A DNA stretch of 64,000 nucleotides, taken from the NCBI GenBank assembly GCA_018266335.1, contig JAFEAR010000198.1:22188-86187 (forward strand), given 5' to 3'. The translations under genes and the position numbers were made by a program. Below are positions 53,258 through 59,919 of the stretch, one piece after another. Each line of letters starts with the position of its first letter. Within the stretch, counting starts at the first letter, position 1. Source of the DNA: Bdellovibrionales bacterium. GTDB lineage: Bacteria; Bdellovibrionota; UBA2428. The notes beneath the pieces are model-generated. The model worked only from the letters and a program-made list of their open reading frames with translations. It was not told the DNA's origin and did not search any database.

Positions 53258-54364
53258 TTAGGACCGTAGTTCGATGACCTGAGCCAGTCGCTCCTCGGGG
53301 AGCGAGTAACTCAGCTTGTTCGTGGTGCCCTCTAGGTCGCTTCCGGCCACCCGTAGATACCCGTTCGTCGTTCCAATCTCCGTATGACCCGCAATCGCCA
53401 TCACCTGCGCCAAGGGAACTCCCTTGAGGAGCAGCTGAGTGATGAAGGTCGCCCGGAGGTCGTGGAACTTGATCGAGGTAATCCCGATGAGCTTGCAGAA
53501 GCGCCGCAGCACGGCAGCCTGCTCGCCATCCGTCCATTCTTGCAGATGAGGCAGGATAAAATCCTCCTCGGCTCGAGAGGACCGGTTGGCAAGCCTAAGT
53601 TCAGCCAAGAGCTTCACTAAGGAATCCGAGATGGGTACCACGCGGTTTCGCTGACTCTTCGTGGGGCCAAAGCCGGATTTGTTGTTCCAACTTCGAGTCA
53701 CGTAGATTCGGCGATTCTCAAGGTCCACGTCGGACCATCTCAACGCATACAGCTCACCCGACCGCATTCCCGTGAAGAGAGCCGCTGCCCATATCGGATA
53801 AAAGCGATGCCCAGTAAGCATCGCTTCCCGAAGGAGCGTTTGGACCTCGGTCGCGTTCAAGACGCTTTGGATGGGCTGCGGCACCTTCACCTTAATGGGA
53901 AGAGCCGGGTTTCGCGTGAGCAAGCCCTCATCGACCGCTCGTCCGAAGAATCTTCGGATGATGTCGAGGACCGTGCGTCGCGTACTCATCGAAGCCTTGG
54001 GTCTTTGGTCGTAGAGAAGACGATGAATCTCCGCCGGAGTGATTTCATCGAGAAATCTGTCTCCGAACTGCGGAGTCACCCAGCGGCCTAACATTAGCCG
54101 ATAGTTTTCTATCGTCGTGGGCCGATGCGTGACCTGCATTTGCTCCATGCACTTCTCAAACCAAAGACTCCAGGTGACTCGACCAGGCCTTCCCTTTTCG
54201 AGAAGGAGCCCGGCCATCATCAGAGCCTCGGCATCCTTGGCAGCTTTCAACGTCGGAACTTTACGGCGGCGCTTTTGCAGGCGCCCTCCGCGTCCGTCCG
54301 ACACATGAACATAAACGTCATAGACAATCTTGCCGTTCGGCAAGGGTACTTCCTTGATCGACAT
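53258..54364 (-). CDS. int: Tyrosine recombinase (integrase)
   Basis: A 368-residue phage-type integrase. Residues 1-55 are an arm-binding N-terminal domain, about 62-150 the SAM-like core-binding domain, and 165-350 the catalytic domain with Arg201 (TGMRSGEL), Lys236 (PTKS), HDLR (His301, Arg304), His327 (AGHT) and nucleophile Tyr336 (TNGYL). All catalytic residues are present. It lies 90 bp from the left att repeat and reads toward it, the usual placement for an element integrated in a tRNA gene. The tRNA-end repeats at 53148 and 61313 are its probable products. Confidence 0.95.
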   Translation of the reverse strand: MSIKEVPLPNGKIVYDVYVHVSDGRGGRLQKRRRKVPTLKAAKDAEALMMAGLLLEKGRPGRVTWSLWFEKCMEQMQVTHRPTTIENYRLMLGRWVTPQFGDRFLDEITPAEIHRLLYDQRPKASMSTRRTVLDIIRRFFGRAVDEGLLTRNPALPIKVKVPQPIQSVLNATEVQTLLREAMLTGHRFYPIWAAALFTGMRSGELYALRWSDVDLENRRIYVTRSWNNKSGFGPTKSQRNRVVPISDSLVKLLAELRLANRSSRAEEDFILPHLQEWTDGEQAAVLRRFCKLIGITSIKFHDLRATFITQLLLKGVPLAQVMAIAGHTEIGTTNGYLRVAGSDLEGTTNKLSYSLPEERLAQVIELRS

Positions 54365-54388
54365 AGCTTCCCTGCTTTCTGGGCCACG

Positions 54389-54601
54389 TTAGTGACCGCT
54401 TGAAACGGGGAGCTTTTCTAAATCTGCCATTTTAAATCGAAGACGACGCCCAAGCCTGTGCGCTTTTATCTGCCCGCGATACACCGCAATCCGCAGCGCA
54501 TTCACCGACAACCGCAAGTACTCAGCCGCCTCTTCCGAATCCAACCAACAATCGTTCAAGACCAGATTTTCAAAGAACCTATTTGTTCCATTTTTACTCA
54601 T
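54389..54601 (-). CDS. Excisionase-like helix-turn-helix protein
   Basis: A 70-residue protein started at ATG 54601, which has GGGGGA 8 bp upstream; an earlier GTG lacks this. LDSEEAAEYLRLSVNALRIAVYRGQIKAHRLGRRLRFKMADLEKL is the winged HTH of MerR/excisionase type (HTH_17), in which WLDSEEAAEYL and GRRLRF are the diagnostic parts. It is 24 bp upstream of the integrase and probably co-transcribed with it. It likely steers the integrase toward excision and may also regulate transcription. Confidence 0.85.
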   Translation of the reverse strand: MSKNGTNRFFENLVLNDCWLDSEEAAEYLRLSVNALRIAVYRGQIKAHRLGRRLRFKMADLEKLPVSSGH

Positions 54602-54657
54602 TCCAATGTCCCCCAATCCAGACACCCCTTGTATTTTTCTCTCGTAGTATCTCCTTA

Positions 54658-54728
54658 GCCACTAACCCCGAACTGACCTCCCTATCGGCACATCGTAGAG
54701 AGAGGGAGGTCAGTTCGGGGTTAGTGGC
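54658..54728. repeat. Perfect 26-bp inverted repeat
   Basis: Arms 54658-54683 and 54703-54728 are exact inverse complements, separated by 19 bp. The structure lies between the excisionase-like gene and the replication-relaxation-like gene. There is no T-run after either arm, so a plain terminator is less likely than a replication or transfer site, or a fold that insulates the two genes. Confidence 0.85.
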
Positions 54729-54755
54729 GTGCCCCGCGCCTAGAACATCAGTCGT

Positions 54756-55667
54756 TTAAGAGACTTGCCGCTCCGCTTGGGGACTTGGATGAGGGACACC
54801 CTTGTTCAGCATCTCTTGAAAAAATGTGTCGCGTCGCTCCTGCGGCACCGCAGAAAAAATTAGTATCCAATCCTTGAGTGGAATCTCATGTCCTCCAACG
54901 AAAACTTTCAAATTCCAAAAGAGCGAACGAGACTTTTGCACTTGAGCCGAGGCGAGAAAAACATTTCTGCCACCGCGCAAGCGCGTGGCGTCTTTTCCTC
55001 CACGCTTCTCATACAAATCGCTCACTCCCTTCGCCGTCCCTCGGCTTGGCAGAAAATATAGAACACCACTGAACATCGTATGTTTCGTGTAAACATTGAG
55101 GCGTCGTGCCAGCCGCTTCGTGGTTCTGTATGAGCGGTCGATTTCCACCGCAAGCCACACGTAGCGTGACGGCACCGTCCAGTCGGCATCACTGTACTGA
55201 GGAATTCCGAGACAGAGATCCGGGCAATAGCCCAAATCCAGCAGACTCTTCGTGAAGAGGTACGTGGGTAGCTGGGGATGTAGACCCCGCTTGTTTCGCA
55301 GCACCTTGATCCGAGGATCGCCACGCTCAACCGCTGACTGAAAGAGCGTGCAAAGGTCCTCATGCGGAAAGTGCGTGTAACGCATTTTCGTTTGCAAAAT
55401 TATGTCGGGGGAAATGCCGGTGATGCGGATAGTTTCAGCCATAGCGGCTTTCTCGCGCGAAAGAATCCAGTAGTGCATCGGCTGTCCGCCAGCGAGCCCC
55501 GTCGGTCGCACGATCAGCCCTCGCTCTTCGAGCTTATTGAGCAGCTTGCGAACCGCCCCATAGCTGATTTTTTTATCGAGAATTTCCCAGACCGTTCGGG
55601 AACTCATGACCCCGTATTTGGCGATCAGATAAAGAACTTCGTTTTGTTTGTTGGGTTGTTTGGGCAC
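54756..55667 (-). CDS. Replication-relaxation family protein
   Basis: A 303-residue protein started at GTG 55667, which sits 8 bp after AAAGGAGG; an earlier in-frame codon is ignored. Residues about 10-75 form a winged helix (EVLYLIAKYGVMSSRTVWEI, LLNKLEERGLIVRPTG). The middle and C-terminal part has GYCPDLCLGIP and VWLAVEIDRSYRTTKRL, matching the PD and E-D/E positions of the replication-relaxation fold, a PD-(D/E)XK relative found on plasmids and integrative elements. It may nick or bind the element's DNA. It reads into the 26-bp inverted repeat. Confidence 0.7.
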   Translation of the reverse strand: MPKQPNKQNEVLYLIAKYGVMSSRTVWEILDKKISYGAVRKLLNKLEERGLIVRPTGLAGGQPMHYWILSREKAAMAETIRITGISPDIILQTKMRYTHFPHEDLCTLFQSAVERGDPRIKVLRNKRGLHPQLPTYLFTKSLLDLGYCPDLCLGIPQYSDADWTVPSRYVWLAVEIDRSYRTTKRLARRLNVYTKHTMFSGVLYFLPSRGTAKGVSDLYEKRGGKDATRLRGGRNVFLASAQVQKSRSLFWNLKVFVGGHEIPLKDWILIFSAVPQERRDTFFQEMLNKGVPHPSPQAERQVS

Positions 55668-55788
55668 GTCGAGTGCCTCCTTTCCCCTATATGGTTGCAA
55701 GGCCGTGCCAACCGGGGAGCGGGAAGCGTAAATGCCACCTAACCGTTAAAGATCAGAATGTTTTTTTGAATTTCAGCCCACTTCAAAA

Positions 55789-55842
55789 AGTGTCTCATGC
55801 CGTGAGATTCTCACTTTTGTCTCAAGACACTTTTGAGACACT
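55789..55842. promoter_or_regulatory. Nested inverted repeats, possible operator or iteron cluster
   Basis: A 54-bp block holds an outer pair AGTGTCTCA (55789-55797) and TGAGACACT (55834-55842), an inner dyad GTGAGA-T-TCTCAC (55802-55814), and GTCTCAA (55819-55825) with TTGAGAC (55833-55839). The unit GTCTCA thus occurs four times in alternating direction. It lies upstream of the replication-relaxation-like gene and just beyond the end of the candidate toxin gene. Confidence 0.55.
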
Positions 55843-55852
55843 CGTGGCGGAG

Positions 55853-56530
55853 TCAGATGCAGCGATAGGTCGTTTCGCCGTGAGCGCGGGTCTTCGCCCA
55901 GTGGCCGGGTTCGATGTTCTCGCCCAAAAGACGTTCGAACTCGTCATTTCCGTCGAAGACGCGGAACTCGAACGGAAGCCCCTGCTCCATGAAGTGCTCC
56001 CGAGTTTTTGCGATGAACAATTTGTAGTGATCAAAAAGGTCCGACTCGTCGTCAGGCGAGGCGATAGCCATACTGAAGTGAACCGCGCCGTCGTGGGAGA
56101 CGTTTCCGTGAACCGAAGCTCCGTATTTCTCGAACCGTAGGAACTTCGGTGCGTTGGCGCGAGGCTGCACCGTGAACTTGCCCTCGTGAAAGTCTTTCGA
56201 ATAGCTCTCCAATTCGCGCGCATCGCGAAGCCGCACGAACTCTTTCACGCACGGATCGTCGCCGTGATTTTTGTGAGTGTCGTGCGGATGCCGCTCGTCG
56301 TTGATCCAAACGAAAAACACGCCATCCGCCGCGACGGGCTCGAAGAAAAGAGTCAGCGTCTTATCGCTCGGGTGTTCCTGCCGGTAAGGGGTCAGGTATG
56401 GGCGGCGGTATTGTTTGTTGTCCGGATCGACCAAGACGCGCTTCACCGCCTTGTCGATGTCTTCCTGCCTTGCCGGGGCAAAGCTGCGGACCTTCTGGGC
56501 AAAGGCCTTGGAAAACACCGCTTTAGACAT
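55853..56530 (-). CDS. Candidate RelE/YafO-fold toxin with C-terminal extension
   Basis: A 225-residue protein. The first 100 residues resemble RelE/ParE-superfamily toxins: FSKAFAQKVRSF, RQEDIDKAVKRVLVDPDN, LFFEPVAADGVFFVWINDE. The second strand pair ends in a His/Asp-rich loop (RHPHDTHKNHGDD). The last 115 residues are an additional domain, with NVSHDGAVHFSMAIA and FIAKTREHFMEQGLPFEFRV, that was not recognised and makes the protein twice the usual toxin size. It is divergent from the HTH-like gene at 56646, with an AT-rich shared promoter, rather than operonic with it. Toxin activity is inferred from the fold pattern only. Confidence 0.5.
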   Translation of the reverse strand: MSKAVFSKAFAQKVRSFAPARQEDIDKAVKRVLVDPDNKQYRRPYLTPYRQEHPSDKTLTLFFEPVAADGVFFVWINDERHPHDTHKNHGDDPCVKEFVRLRDARELESYSKDFHEGKFTVQPRANAPKFLRFEKYGASVHGNVSHDGAVHFSMAIASPDDESDLFDHYKLFIAKTREHFMEQGLPFEFRVFDGNDEFERLLGENIEPGHWAKTRAHGETTYRCI

Positions 56531-56645
56531 TTCTAAGCTAAATCAGCTAGTTGCTGTTAAGTCATTGTAATTACATGGGGCAGTTAATTTAATTTGCTTG
56601 ATACTTTTTAAATAAATGTCGATAATAAATTTAAGGAGACTCGGT

Positions 56646-57098
56646 ATGCCTGCCCCCCAACATGTAACGATTCGCACGGCCACCGATGCCCTTTGCCAGC
56701 GCCTCGATTGCACGCAAAAAGTCCTCTGCTCTTTTCTGGGGATCACCGAGACGGCACTTTCGACTTCGATGGCGAAAACTCTCGCCGAAAGCGCCGACAA
56801 CAAAGTGGGTCGTCGCCTTCTCCACCTGCTTTACGTCGTCGAGACGCTCGCACGCGATGAATCGCTCACTCCGATCATCATGAAGAAAGCGATAACGGCG
56901 CCTTACTTCCGCTGGGAAGACGGCACCTTCATCGACGTGGTGACAGCTCTGCACATGGAGAACATTCCCAAAGAATTTCTCATTCCGATTGCCGACGCCG
57001 CACTCAAGCAGTTCCGCAAGAAGTATGAGGCCGAGAAGATGCCCATCGAAAACGGGCTCTTCAAAGTCGCAATGGGTGAAATGCGGAAGCGGGCTTAA
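56646..57098 (+). CDS. HTH-like protein, candidate antitoxin or regulator
   Basis: A 150-residue protein started at ATG 56646, with AAGGAG 8 bp upstream. Residues 10-45 (ATDALCQRLDCTQKVLCSFL) look like a helix-turn-helix of the kind found in Xre/MbcA-type antitoxins, followed by a helical stretch VGRRLLHLLYVVETLARDES and a second helical part. It sits 12 bp upstream of the zinc-ribbon/nuclease gene, forming an operon, and divergent from the toxin-like gene, so it could control either or both. No defined family was recognised. Confidence 0.55.
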   Translation: MPAPQHVTIRTATDALCQRLDCTQKVLCSFLGITETALSTSMAKTLAESADNKVGRRLLHLLYVVETLARDESLTPIIMKKAITAPYFRWEDGTFIDVVTALHMENIPKEFLIPIADAALKQFRKKYEAEKMPIENGLFKVAMGEMRKRA

Positions 57099-57110
57099 TC
57101 AGGAGGCCAG

Positions 57111-57872
57111 ATGAGAGAAGGGTATGATGTTCAGCAGGTTTGTGTAAACGGTCACCAGATCGCCGACAACATCCGCAGTAGTCCTCAATTTGCCAGAGCA
57201 TTCTGCGATGAATGTGGGGCACGGACTATTTCAAAGTGCGAAAAATGCAAAACGGATATTCCAGGCCACTATTTTACGGCCGGTGTTTTATCACTCAGTT
57301 CCGCACGGGTTCCAAGCCATTGCGCCCATTGTGGAAACCCGTTCCCGTGGTCGGAAGCTCAAAAGCAGCAGGTAGTGAATGCCGCAATTAAATCCGACCC
57401 AACCAAAGAAGATCAGATTGAGCTAATCAAACAAATCTGTCGGAAGTTCCCGCTATTTGCACGGCAAATCCAAAATAGACATAGCGGTCGTAGCACCATT
57501 GAGTTTAACGATGAATACGATGTCCAGGATGCGCTTCATGCGATCCTAAAACTTCATTTCAAAGACATTAGAGCTGAGGAATATACTCCCAGCTATGCGG
57601 GCGGCTCATCGAGAATCGATTTTCTTCTTCACGATGAAGAGATCGCTATTGAAATAAAAAAAACCCGGCAGGGCCTTAAAGACAAAGAAGTTGGTGAGCA
57701 GCTAATTATTGATAGAGAGCGCTACAAGTCGCACCCTAAATGCAAAACCTTAGTTTGTTTTATATACGATCCAGAGCACAGGATTGGAAATCCACCTGCC
57801 ATTGAAAAGGATCTCACTAAAAAAGATGGTCAACTTCAGGTTTTAGCGATCATTTCTCCTAACGATCACTGA
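57111..57872 (+). CDS. DUF2321 zinc ribbon fused to a PD-(D/E)XK nuclease
   Basis: A 253-residue protein started at ATG 57111 after AGGAGG. The N-terminal 90 residues form zinc ribbons of the DUF2321 type: CVNGHQI, FCDECGARTISKCEKCKTDIPG and CAHCGNPF. The C-terminal half has a restriction-endonuclease-like core: SRIDFLLHDEEIAIEIKK with the catalytic D and ExK triad, followed by LIIDRERYKSHPKCKTLVCFIYDP. Fusion of a zinc ribbon to such a nuclease is typical of genome-defence or element-addiction proteins. It shares an operon with the HTH-like gene. Specificity is unknown. Confidence 0.75.
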   Translation: MREGYDVQQVCVNGHQIADNIRSSPQFARAFCDECGARTISKCEKCKTDIPGHYFTAGVLSLSSARVPSHCAHCGNPFPWSEAQKQQVVNAAIKSDPTKEDQIELIKQICRKFPLFARQIQNRHSGRSTIEFNDEYDVQDALHAILKLHFKDIRAEEYTPSYAGGSSRIDFLLHDEEIAIEIKKTRQGLKDKEVGEQLIIDRERYKSHPKCKTLVCFIYDPEHRIGNPPAIEKDLTKKDGQLQVLAIISPNDH

Positions 57873-57948
57873 TCCTTTTGAGAATGGTGTTAACCCCTTC
57901 ATGAGAACGGGATAAATTGGCCACGATAAAAAAACGACATCAAATAGA

Positions 57949-58476
57949 TTAGGTAAAACCGAGTGCGCCCAAGCGAATGCACATAGCTTGGGAAGAGACT
58001 TTGAATTTTTTACTCAATTGGTCGATTACTTCTTCATTGAGACTGGAATTGTTCTCCGCAAGGCCAGCAATTTCTCGTTCCAACAGCACCTTGGGCATCA
58101 ATACGCAGGAAGCAAAATAATTCGCCTCGATTTCTTTCCAGTGTTCGCCAGTTGAAGATTTGGGATCCCTGTAAAATGTGGCGGAAGGGTAGCTCACCTC
58201 TACTTCTTTACCTTGATGAAGCAGAATGTGCCCCAATTCGTGAGCCGCGGTAAATCTCTGTCGAACCTGGGCTTCCGACCTATTTACCGAGATGACTTTC
58301 AACGAACCCTCAATAACAGCGGCTCCAGATATCGTGTTTTGAAAATCTTGCTTCACTAGCTTGATGCCACAAGTCTCAATCAGGTTTTCGATGTCTATAG
58401 GCAACTTAGAGGTAAGCCTGTGCTTACTAAGCAAATCATTCGTGACTCTTTCGATGTGCTTATATCTAGCTTTCAT
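57949..58476 (-). CDS. ImmA/IrrE-family metallopeptidase
   Basis: A 175-residue zinc peptidase with HELGH at 79-83 (FTAAHELGHILLHQG) and the third ligand in EIEANYFAS. Members such as ImmA cleave an XRE repressor and so switch on an integrated element. Its partner is the XRE gene directly upstream, with a 4-bp overlap (58473-58476). The family also occurs in toxin-antitoxin-like modules. The C-terminal QLSKKFKVSSQAMCIRLGAL is the usual helical end that recognises the repressor. Confidence 0.9.
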   Translation of the reverse strand: MKARYKHIERVTNDLLSKHRLTSKLPIDIENLIETCGIKLVKQDFQNTISGAAVIEGSLKVISVNRSEAQVRQRFTAAHELGHILLHQGKEVEVSYPSATFYRDPKSSTGEHWKEIEANYFASCVLMPKVLLEREIAGLAENNSSLNEEVIDQLSKKFKVSSQAMCIRLGALGFT

Positions 58477-58781
58477 TTCGAAGTACCCCGCCTTGCCTTG
58501 TTCATTACAGGAGCAAGAACCTTTTGCACTGCTTTAGGAAGAGCCTTTAGCTGATTTTCAACATCTTTAGCATCGGCAGATACAAACTCATCCAAAGGAA
58601 TTCCCAGCAATCGAGAGAGAATAACGGCTTGATGAAGGAGCACTCTCTGCCGTCCTCGCTCAATGTTCGCAACGGAAACCCTGCTGAGCCCCAATTCATC
58701 GGCCAACTCTTCCTGAGACATGTCGATTTGCGTACGGCGGGCTCGTACTTTGATACCAAACTCCACATACAGCCGCTCCAT
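58473..58781 (-). CDS. XRE-family repressor paired with ImmA
   Basis: A 102-residue protein started at ATG 58781; a longer in-frame extension contains no HTH and is not needed. VRARRTQIDMSQEELADELG LSRVSVANIERG is the Cro/CI-type helix-turn-helix with the classic SQEELA and NIERG. The C-terminal part is a short linker and helix (LPKAVQKVLAPVMNKARRG) likely cut by the peptidase. It overlaps the ImmA gene by 4 bp. A palindrome AAACGTTT (58804-58811) just upstream may be its operator. Confidence 0.88.
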   Translation of the reverse strand: MERLYVEFGIKVRARRTQIDMSQEELADELGLSRVSVANIERGRQRVLLHQAVILSRLLGIPLDEFVSADAKDVENQLKALPKAVQKVLAPVMNKARRGTSK

Positions 58782-59159
58782 ATCTAAAGAGTAGCATCGG
58801 CGAAAACGTTTGCAATACTTACATTTTTTAAAATCGTAGGTATGGCTGACAAATTCATCGCGCCGACCTTGACTTCGCAAAGCGGCGGCCGGAAACTGAG
58901 AGACGGGCCTTCGTGGTGATTGCCACGACGAGGATCCCAAGGAAGGGGGAAATCTATAGAGACGATAAACATTTCGCTCGGACAAAAAAGCAAAAAGCCC
59001 CGACTGTAATACAGCCGAGGCGCTTTTTTGACCAAACTCGAAAGCTTGGATTTTGTAACTCGCACCTACAAATATCTCTCAGCGATTTGGTTTGGTCAAG
59101 GGATGGGCTAGGGCTTCCCATTCCCAAAAAGTGCCTCTCATTTAAGAAAGGACCAAACC
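58782..59159. other. Intergenic stretch with a terminator but no supported gene
   Basis: About 380 bp between the XRE gene and the SinR-like gene. It holds the AAACGTTT palindrome near the XRE start and a bidirectional terminator. A 90-codon open frame across it is interrupted by the terminator hairpin and lacks a ribosome-binding site, so I do not call it. Confidence 0.55.
58983..59029. terminator. Bidirectional terminator hairpin
   Basis: Arms 58997-59007 and 59011-59021 form an 11-bp stem, fully paired (with G-U) on the minus strand and with two mismatches on the plus strand. A T-run follows on the right (59024-59029) and A-runs lie on the left, so it can work either way. Confidence 0.65.
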
Positions 59160-59450
59160 ATGGCAATCTACGCCATCAATTTTGACCTCAATACCCCTGG
59201 GCAGGCTTACGAAAGCCTTCATTCGGCAATCCGCTCCTTGGGAGCCTGGATCAAACCCATGAAGAGTTCGTATCTCGTCCAATCGTCCATGTCGGCGAAT
59301 GCAATCTCGGATGCGTTGAAATCTCACTTGGACAAGAACGACTACCTGCTGGTCAATGAATTCCCGACCAGCAACTACCAGGGCTGGATGAATAAGGACG
59401 TGTGGGCCTGGATCAACAGTCACCGTTCCGAAGCAAACGCCTACCGTTAA
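59160..59450 (+). CDS. SinR-like/Cas2-like small protein
   Basis: A 96-residue protein preceded by AAAGGA. The opening MAIYAINFDLNTPGQAYESL, then LGAWIKPMKSSYLVQSS, KSHLDKNDYLLVNEF and GWMNKDVWAWI fit the group often labelled SinR-like, a single-domain ferredoxin-fold relative of Cas2 and VapD that is frequent on mobile elements. Some relatives are metal-dependent RNases, but most are uncharacterised; activity here is unknown. It is followed by a terminator and is the only plus-strand gene between the XRE switch and the transposase. Confidence 0.7.
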   Translation: MAIYAINFDLNTPGQAYESLHSAIRSLGAWIKPMKSSYLVQSSMSANAISDALKSHLDKNDYLLVNEFPTSNYQGWMNKDVWAWINSHRSEANAYR

Positions 59451-59459
59451 CCTTCAACC

Positions 59460-59491
59460 AAAGGCTGGGGACATGGAGGTCTCCAGCCTTT
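59460..59491 (+). terminator. Terminator of the SinR-like gene
   Basis: AAAGGCTGG (59460-59468) pairs perfectly with CCAGCCTTT (59483-59491). The T-run after the stem is short (TTT-CA-TTT), so strength is moderate. Confidence 0.55.
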
Positions 59492-59535
59492 CATTTGCCC
59501 AACGGTCGAAGCCCGAAGGGCTGACCGGCGGGAGC

Positions 59536-59793
59536 CTACCGCCGCATCGCTCTCCGCCCATCCGCACATCTCCCAGTCTTCCGATCAAAACCCCGATCCC
59601 ACTCCGTACAAAATCCCGGATTACCCCAATCGATCTTCAGCAGCTCAACCTGAGCCCGGTGCATCTCCAGCACCCGTTCACGCAAGACCACATGCGGATC
59701 GGCGGCCCCGGCCCAAAGTGTCCGGGGTCCACCGACTCGCTCCGCACCCGCCCAGGCAGCACCGACGGCCAAAACAATGTGACGTAATTTCAT
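59536..59793 (-). CDS. Small exported protein, 85 residues
   Basis: ATG 59793 is preceded by AAGGAGG with a 5-bp spacer, a near-ideal ribosome-binding site. The product has an N-terminal signal-like stretch (MKLRHIVLAVGAAWAGA), then a short charged helix and a C-terminal part with two cysteines and tryptophans (GFCTEWDRGFDRKTGRCADG) that could form one disulfide. No family was recognised. It lies between the SinR-like gene and the insertion sequence, on the opposite strand to both. Confidence 0.55.
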   Translation of the reverse strand: MKLRHIVLAVGAAWAGAERVGGPRTLWAGAADPHVVLRERVLEMHRAQVELLKIDWGNPGFCTEWDRGFDRKTGRCADGRRAMRR

Positions 59794-59848
59794 AAGAACC
59801 TCCTTAAAGTGGCTCTATGAAAATCCGGTCCTGAACGACTGAGAGGCT

Positions 59849-59878
59849 GGTAGCAAAGTTGGTAGCAAGCGGTAGCAA
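59849..59878. repeat. Triplicated GGTAGCAA, possible integrase arm sites
   Basis: Three direct copies of GGTAGCAA (59849-59856, 59861-59868, 59871-59878) lie near the right end of the element, before the IS. One further copy (53208-53215) lies near the left end, beside attL. Repeats of this size near both ends are typical of arm-type integrase binding sites. Confidence 0.5.
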
Positions 59879-59919
59879 AATGCCGAAAGATGCCGACATT
59901 TCGCGGGTCCGGTTCCAGT

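Noticed and set aside
58913..59185. 90-codon frame across the terminator before the SinR-like gene
   Set aside because: It spans a strong terminator hairpin and overlaps the start of a better-supported gene.
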